Shown one piece after another: positions 29,538 to 32,560 of a DNA stretch of 32,560 nucleotides (position 1 is the stretch's first letter; every line of letters begins with the position of its first letter). Location of the stretch: positions 1-32,560 of the forward strand of contig VFZS01000001.1 of the NCBI GenBank assembly GCA_016871095.1, given 5' to 3'. The stretch comes from Acidobacteriota bacterium. GTDB taxonomy: Bacteria > Acidobacteriota > Terriglobia > Bryobacterales > Bryobacteraceae. The position numbers were made by a program, and so were the translations under genes. Under the pieces are notes generated by a model. It was not told the origin of the DNA, did not search any database, and saw nothing but the letters and a program-made list of their open reading frames with translations.

Positions 29538-29770
29538 GGCTCCCCCTCCGCCTCGAGCCGCTTCAGCCGCGTCTCGATCTCTGTCACCTTCGCCGCCAGC
29601 TCGTCCACCTTGCCCGCCGCTGACAGCGCCTGCTCGATCTCGATGTCCGCCTGCTCGGCGCCGTGATTGCCGTGGTTCACTCGACTGCTCACCTCCATCA
29701 GGATCTCGTCCACCACTTCGCGCAGGGTCGCGAATCGGCATCCTTCGCCCTGCTTGATCAGCACCTCCAT
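29534..29770 (-). CDS. Small coiled-coil protein, 78 aa
   Basis: Start ATG 29770 (MEVLIKQGEG) is preferred over ATG 29782 because GGAGG lies exactly 5 bases before it. It overlaps the previous gene by 13 bp. Residues 45-75 (AAGKVDELAAKVTEIETRLK, RLEAEGEP) form a coiled coil, preceded by REVVDEILMEVSSR. No known function. Confidence 0.6.
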   Translation of the reverse strand: MEVLIKQGEGCRFATLREVVDEILMEVSSRVNHGNHGAEQADIEIEQALSAAGKVDELAAKVTEIETRLKRLEAEGEP

Positions 29771-30018
29771 CCTAGCCTCCATTCCGCGACCTGCTCGGTC
29801 GCTTCCTGTTGCTCAGGTTTCTTGTGCTCTACCGGCCCCGCGGGTCCACCGACCAGCGCCAGCACCAGCGCCGCCAGCGCCAGCACCACCAGTACGGTCG
29901 CGCACGCCAGCCCAACCGCGTACCAAACGCACCGAGGGCGGCGGCACTCGCCGCCGCCCTCCAGAACGCGCAGGAAGCGTTCCTGCGCCCGTGGATCGTT
30001 CTCGCCGAACTCCATCAT
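29758..30018 (-). CDS. Small membrane protein, 86 aa
   Basis: Start ATG 30018 (MMEFGENDPRAQERFLRVLE) overlaps the previous stop as ATGA; the longer open frame to 30084 lies inside the nuclease gene and is rejected. A basic/Cys stretch (ECRRPRCVWY) precedes one clear membrane helix (VGLACATVLVVLALAALVLA), then a charged tail. A single-pass anchored protein, topology unknown. Confidence 0.6.
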   Translation of the reverse strand: MMEFGENDPRAQERFLRVLEGGGECRRPRCVWYAVGLACATVLVVLALAALVLALVGGPAGPVEHKKPEQQEATEQVAEWRLGWRC

Positions 30019-30803
30019 TCGTTCACCGTTCCGCCGAACTCCTGCTCGCACGCCCGCCAGAACGAGCAGTACTTCCGCGAGCAAACCCGGCAGGCCCGGT
30101 TCGGCATGTAGAGCCCCGCCTTGATGACGTCCCGCGCCAGCGGGTACATGGTGTCCACGAACCGCAGGTCGGCGTCGGTCACCTGGAATTCGACCGTATC
30201 CACCTTCGACGTCTTGAGCCTCCGCAGGATGTCCAGGCGGCCCTTGCCCGACGCTTGCGGCAACAGCCGCCGGTAGGTGGCCACCTGAAACACATCATCC
30301 TGCGTGACCTCGACTCGCCCCCGCGGGCCTTTGGTCTTGAGGTCGATCACCGTCCCGTGCTGATCGACCAGGTCCACGAACCCGCGTACGAGAACACCGC
30401 CGATCCGCCCGCTGACCTCCTGCTCCACCATCACCGGCTGAATCGCTGGCGCCTGCTCCTTCAGCCACAGACTCAGTAGCGCCTCCCCGCCGGCCTCCAG
30501 CTCCGCCGCGTCCTCGTCCTCGCGCAGTTCCGCGGTTCGGAACTCCCCGGCCAGCGAGTCCCGGTAGATCTTCAGCGCGTGCGCTGCGGGCAAGTCCAGC
30601 TTGGCCTGCTTCTTGAACTGCATCGCCGCTTGGACCGCCTTGTGCACCGCCCGGCCTAGCGCCAGGGCGCCGTCCGCGATCTCCGCAAGCTGCCGGATAT
30701 ACTTGAAGTACCACTTCGCCGGGCAGGTGACCAGCGTCTTGGTTTGGCTGGGGGAGAGCACCTCCCCCAGCTTGGCGATCGGAACTACTAGCTGTGCTGC
30801 CAC
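30015..30803 (-). CDS. RecB/Cas4-like Fe-S nuclease
   Basis: 262 residues. Residues 17-36 (LSPSQTKTLVTCPAKWYFKY) are the N-terminal phrase of RecB/AddB/Cas4-type nucleases with a cluster cysteine at C27. H54 (GRAVHKAV) is the usual His. Catalytic core: GFVDLVDQHGTVIDLKTKG with D144, D154 and K156; QVATYRR (173-179) is the QhxxY element. Near the end, CRVC-SRKYCSFWRAC (C238, C241, C246, C252) supplies the remaining cluster ligands, so a 4Fe-4S cluster is likely. Such phage enzymes are exonucleases that work with recombination proteins. Adjacent to the next gene with 16-bp overlap. Confidence 0.85.
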   Translation of the reverse strand: MAAQLVVPIAKLGEVLSPSQTKTLVTCPAKWYFKYIRQLAEIADGALALGRAVHKAVQAAMQFKKQAKLDLPAAHALKIYRDSLAGEFRTAELREDEDAAELEAGGEALLSLWLKEQAPAIQPVMVEQEVSGRIGGVLVRGFVDLVDQHGTVIDLKTKGPRGRVEVTQDDVFQVATYRRLLPQASGKGRLDILRRLKTSKVDTVEFQVTDADLRFVDTMYPLARDVIKAGLYMPNRACRVCSRKYCSFWRACEQEFGGTVNE

Positions 30804-31366
30804 GCCGCACCTCCCTCGCGTTTGTTGATGTACAACGTCGCAGCGACCGCACGCAGGTCCTCGCCGACGAACTGCACCGGCAATCCCTTCGCCGCCGCCT
30901 TGTCCCTCGCCTCGACCAGGACCTCGATAGCGTCCTCGTAGGCCCTCCGCAATTCCGTCTTCGGATCCCAGTACGGGATCCCGTTGTGCGTCGCGTGACC
31001 CCTTGCGGTCCGCTCCCCACCGTTGCTACCATGGGCCTGTGTTCCATTGCCCTGGGGATTCGCCGCGGGGCCCGTCCCGGTCTCCCGCGGCCCCCCAGGG
31101 ACGCTGAAATCCACCGCCCACTTCAAGCTCCGCCGGTTGCCGTCCCGGACCTCCTGCTTGCAGATCGAGAACGCCTCGCCCGGCCGGATCCGTAGCGCCT
31201 TGATTTGCTCCGCCACTTCGGGTTCGAAGTAGGCGATGCGATTCTCCGTGAGGTTCGCTCGCACCTGGTCGCCGTAGCGGCCCTCGACCCGCTCCAACTC
31301 CGGGAACCGCGGATCGATGGCGAGCACCTGCGGCACATTCGTGCTGAACTGCACCTTGTCTCTCAT
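30788..31366 (-). CDS. First gene of the recombination operon (OB-fold-like candidate)
   Basis: 192 residues from ATG 31366, with AGGAGG upstream. Residues 1-95 are beta-rich (VEGRYGDQVRANLTENRIAY, then FEPEVAEQIKALRIRPGEAF, SICKQE), an OB-like pattern I associate with single-strand-binding-type phage proteins near RecB-like nucleases. A Gly/Thr/Asn linker (about 96-130) precedes a helical C-terminal part (TELRRAYEDAIEVLVEARDK, VGEDLRAVAATLYI). It is the first gene after the promoter at 31403-31431. Its 5' portion has a truncated copy at 31688-31807. The ssDNA-binding role is inference. Confidence 0.55.
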   Translation of the reverse strand: MRDKVQFSTNVPQVLAIDPRFPELERVEGRYGDQVRANLTENRIAYFEPEVAEQIKALRIRPGEAFSICKQEVRDGNRRSLKWAVDFSVPGGPRETGTGPAANPQGNGTQAHGSNGGERTARGHATHNGIPYWDPKTELRRAYEDAIEVLVEARDKAAAKGLPVQFVGEDLRAVAATLYINKREGGAAWQHS

Positions 31367-31386
31367 CTAAGCCTCCTGTACGTAAA

Positions 31387-31471
31387 CCGCTTACGCATCC
31401 CTATTATGCCCGAGCCGCTTACGCATGTCAAGCCCCCTCCCCTTGACTTTGTGCGTAATCGGCTTTAGAAT
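31387..31471. promoter_or_regulatory. Divergent promoters with three operator-like sites
   Basis: Leftward promoter: TTGACA (plus positions 31426-31431) and CATAAT (31403-31408) with a 17-bp spacer, 11 of 12 consensus bases. Rightward promoter: TTGACT (31443-31448), 17 bp, TAGAAT (31466-31471). CCGCTTACGCAT occurs at 31387-31398 and 31415-31426 (direct, 28 bp apart) and in inverse form CCGATTACGCAC at 31451-31462 (10 of 12). One site meets the left -35, one covers the left start, and one lies in the right spacer. This is the layout of a repressor-controlled switch. Confidence 0.75.
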
Positions 31472-31477
31472 GTTGAT

Positions 31478-31642
31478 GTGCAAGGAAATAAAGTTCCCAC
31501 CGAGTACCTTGCCGAGATCGGTCGCCGCGGCGGCAAGAAGGGCGGCAAAGCCCGCGCCCAGCGTTTGACGCCAAAGCAACGAAGCGACGCCGCGCGGGTT
31601 GCTGCACGGGCTCGTTGGAAGAAGCATCTCAAAGGTGCCTGA
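31478..31642 (+). CDS. Small basic KGG-type DNA-binding-like protein 1
   Basis: 54 residues from GTG 31478, exactly at the expected transcription start (leaderless mRNA). It reads MQGNKVPTEYLAEIGRRGGK, then KGGKARAQRLTPKQRSDAAR and VAARARWKKHLKGA. GGKxGGKARA and 'LTPxQRSxxARxAAxARWKK' are repeat-like motifs of small basic proteins that probably bind DNA (a KGG-type repeat). It may repress the divergent promoters. A second such gene lies at 31928-32131. Confidence 0.6.
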   Translation: MQGNKVPTEYLAEIGRRGGKKGGKARAQRLTPKQRSDAARVAARARWKKHLKGA

Positions 31643-31687
31643 TCGTGTTTGTCCAATGCTCATGTGGTGAGGCCTATTCCGGTTGTC

Positions 31688-31807
31688 GGTCAGATTCACC
31701 CTGACCTGGTCCCCGTAGCGGCCCTCGACCGGCTCCAACTCCGGGAACCGCGGATCGATGGCGAGCACCTGCGGAACATTCGTTGCGAACTGCACTTTCT
31801 CTCTCAT
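31688..31807 (-). pseudogene. Truncated duplicate of the 192-aa gene
   Basis: The frame from ATG 31807 (MREKVQFATNVPQVLAIDPR) matches the first ~40 residues of the 30788-31366 product, and the DNA is about 90% identical by eye over 31690-31816, including the AGGAGG region. Homology stops near 31684; beyond it the frame runs into the neighbouring small gene in antisense. It keeps a good ribosome site and promoter, so a short peptide could still be made. Confidence 0.8.
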
Positions 31808-31845
31808 CTGAGCCTCCTTTCTGCTCAACAACGCACTACAAAGGT

Positions 31846-31918
31846 ATTCTCGCATACGCAAGCGAGCATGTCAAGAAAAAAATAGTTCTTGCTCTCTTCC
31901 GCAAGAAAGGTGTATCCT
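31846..31918. promoter_or_regulatory. Second divergent promoter module
   Basis: Leftward: TTGACA (plus 31869-31874) and GAGAAT (31846-31851), 17-bp spacer filled by the near-palindrome CTCGCATACGCAAGCGAG. Rightward: TTGCTC (31889-31894), 18 bp, TATCCT (31913-31918); TTCTTGC (31886-31892) and GCAAGAA (31901-31907) form an inverted repeat over the -35. GCATGTCAAG is shared with the first module, but the operator sequences differ. It seems a diverged duplicate of 31387-31471. Confidence 0.65.
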
Positions 31919-31927
31919 TTCAAGTAG

Positions 31928-32131
31928 ATGGCTCGCCAGTCCAAGACCTCCTCTGCCGCCGCCGAGCTCGCCCGAGCCCGCGCCGCCGCCCTGACTCCAG
32001 AGGAACGAACCGCCATCGCCCGCCGCGCGAACGCCGCGCGCCAGACCGCACTCAGCCCCCAGAAGCGCTCTGCCATCGCGCGCCGAGCCGCGACCAAACG
32101 CTGGGCCAAAAACACCCCCAAAGAAGCCTGA
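31928..32131 (+). CDS. Small basic KGG-type DNA-binding-like protein 2
   Basis: 67 residues from ATG 31928, about 10 bases after the -10, so nearly leaderless. It reads MARQSKTSSAAAELARARAA, then LTPEERTAIARRANAARQTA and LSPQKRSAIARRAATKRWAK: two copies of 'L(T/S)PxxRxAIARRA', related in pattern to the 54-aa protein (LTPKQRSDAARVAARARWKK). Strongly basic, so nucleic-acid binding is likely. Each of the two sits on its own divergent promoter, suggesting paired regulators of the same duplicated switch. Confidence 0.6.
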   Translation: MARQSKTSSAAAELARARAAALTPEERTAIARRANAARQTALSPQKRSAIARRAATKRWAKNTPKEA

Positions 32132-32157
32132 GAATTTCTCGGCCCGTTTCCCACTAC
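32127..32157 (+). promoter_or_regulatory. Shared upstream motif, copy 1
   Basis: CCTGAGAATTTC (32127-32138) then CACTAC (32152-32157), start codon 6 bases on at 32164. The same layout (CCTGAGAACTTC 32402-32413, CACTAC 32427-32432, same 25-base offset) precedes the next gene at 32440. TGAGAA and CACTAC could be -35/-10 elements 17 bp apart of a non-standard promoter. Confidence 0.45.
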
Positions 32158-32163
32158 AAATGC

Positions 32164-32352
32164 ATGGATACAGCCGCAACCCTTCTCCTTCTGCATGAAC
32201 TCCAGGAGCTCCTCGAAGGTGTCGAAGAGTTCGGCTCCATGGACTGGGCCGTCACAGGCTCGGAGGCGACACCCGAATACAATCGTGACACCGAGTCCCC
32301 GAAACGCGCCCGCAGCATCGTCGCCGATCTCATCGCGCTCGTTTACGCCTGA
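32164..32352 (+). CDS. Small acidic protein, 62 aa
   Basis: ATG 32164: MDTAATLLLLHELQELLEGV, then EEFGSMDWAVTGSEATPEYN and RARSIVADLIALVYA. Acidic helix followed by a flexible part and a second helix. No Shine-Dalgarno, start directly after the putative promoter motif. Not recognised; might be an antagonist of a neighbouring basic protein, which is only a guess from charge and place. Confidence 0.45.
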   Translation: MDTAATLLLLHELQELLEGVEEFGSMDWAVTGSEATPEYNRDTESPKRARSIVADLIALVYA

Positions 32353-32401
32353 CCTCACGCCGCCGCCCTGGCCCGCTGGGCCCGCCGCCCGCGCAAAAAA
32401 C

Positions 32402-32432
32402 CCTGAGAACTTCCCCACCCCCGGCGCACTAC
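32402..32432 (+). promoter_or_regulatory. Shared upstream motif, copy 2
   Basis: CCTGAGAACTTC (32402-32413) and CACTAC (32427-32432) repeat the 32127-32157 arrangement at the same spacing, 7 bases before GTG 32440. Between motifs the sequence differs, so the shared parts are likely the functional ones. Confidence 0.45.
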
Positions 32433-32439
32433 TTCTTCT

Positions 32440-32560
32440 GTGCGCATTCACACCCGCCATGCCATTCGGCTCCCTGTTGACCTCTACGATAGAATCAAGG
32501 TGATGGCAGAACAGCAAGGCTCCACCGTCCAAGACGTCGTAGAGGATGCCGCCCGCGCAT
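32440..32560 (+). CDS. Partial ribbon-helix-helix protein (3' end outside window)
   Basis: GTG 32440 to the right edge; 40 residues visible. HAIRLPVDLYDRIKVMAEQQ then GSTVQDVVEDAARA fits the ribbon (alternating I-R-L-P-V), helix 1 (LYDRIKVMAEQQG) and helix 2 (TVQDVVEDAAR) of CopG/Arc-like repressors. The type is common in phage regulators and in antitoxins. It probably binds operators in this control region. Start: no Shine-Dalgarno, consistent with the leaderless style of the neighbours. Confidence 0.6.
   Translation, partial: MRIHTRHAIRLPVDLYDRIKVMAEQQGSTVQDVVEDAARA

Noticed and set aside
29200-29666. Plus-strand frame starting MWNWVVKRG with an AGGAGG upstream
   Set aside because: Runs antisense through two coupled minus-strand genes; the ribosome-like site is probably chance.
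31825-32532. 235-aa minus-strand frame
   Set aside because: Antisense to three small plus-strand genes with promoters; no domain seen.

Overview
The window is a high-GC (about 65% by eye) segment of a tailed-phage genome or prophage. It carries packaging, capsid, neck and tail genes in one long minus-strand operon, then a replication region, an integrase and a regulatory region. No tRNA, rRNA, CRISPR array or insertion sequence was seen. The host is probably a Gram-negative bacterium, because several products carry Sec or Tat-type signals and one looks like an outer-membrane barrel. The style of the small proteins and the GCCGGC-TTTA-GCCGGC palindromes remind me of acidobacterial genomes, but that is a guess from memory. 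TAG, TAA and TGA are all used as normal stops.

Layout. (1) 1-9160, minus: tail fibres with tandem repeats, a 941-aa tail/nozzle-type protein and three neck/adaptor-like proteins. (2) 9185-12213, minus: four consecutive genes whose products begin with signal peptides, one of them a fibre-like protein. (3) 12210-23901, minus: small virion protein, major capsid protein, decoration-type protein, scaffold, several small coupled genes, portal, a 55-aa holin-like membrane protein, large terminase, a phage sigma-70-type factor and a HTH protein that fits small terminase. Most neighbours overlap by ATGA/GTGA or lie a few bases apart, so this is one late operon. (4) 23902-24578: control region with an inverted repeat, an AT-rich block, three copies of a 20-bp palindrome and a promoter. 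(5) 24579-28405, plus: a winged-helix replication-initiator-like gene with five more palindromes in its reading frame at a 33-bp period (lambda-O-like), then an HNH nuclease and a string of small genes. (6) 28550-31366, minus: a short tyrosine recombinase and an operon with a RecB/Cas4-like Fe-S nuclease, driven by a near-consensus promoter. (7) 31387-32560: a duplicated divergent promoter module, each copy driving a small Arg/Lys-rich protein rightward and a full or truncated copy of the same gene leftward, then two small genes with a shared upstream motif, the last a partial ribbon-helix-helix protein.

Inferred logic. The right end is the control region (divergent promoters with repeated operator-like sites and small DNA-binding proteins) and drives the recombination/integration operon. 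The initiator binds palindromes in its own gene and upstream of its own promoter, which would join replication to autoregulation. The phage sigma factor, encoded between small and large terminase, could direct a class of phage promoters. No endolysin was recognised, so lysis genes probably lie left of the window.

The most interesting signals are the split iteron array in and upstream of the initiator gene, the duplicated divergent switch with three operator-like sites, the sigma factor inside the packaging cassette, the run of exported proteins inside the tail operon, a small gene interrupted by an in-frame amber codon, and a palindromic repeat inserted in frame into a virion-region gene. All family names are from memory and by eye; no search was run.
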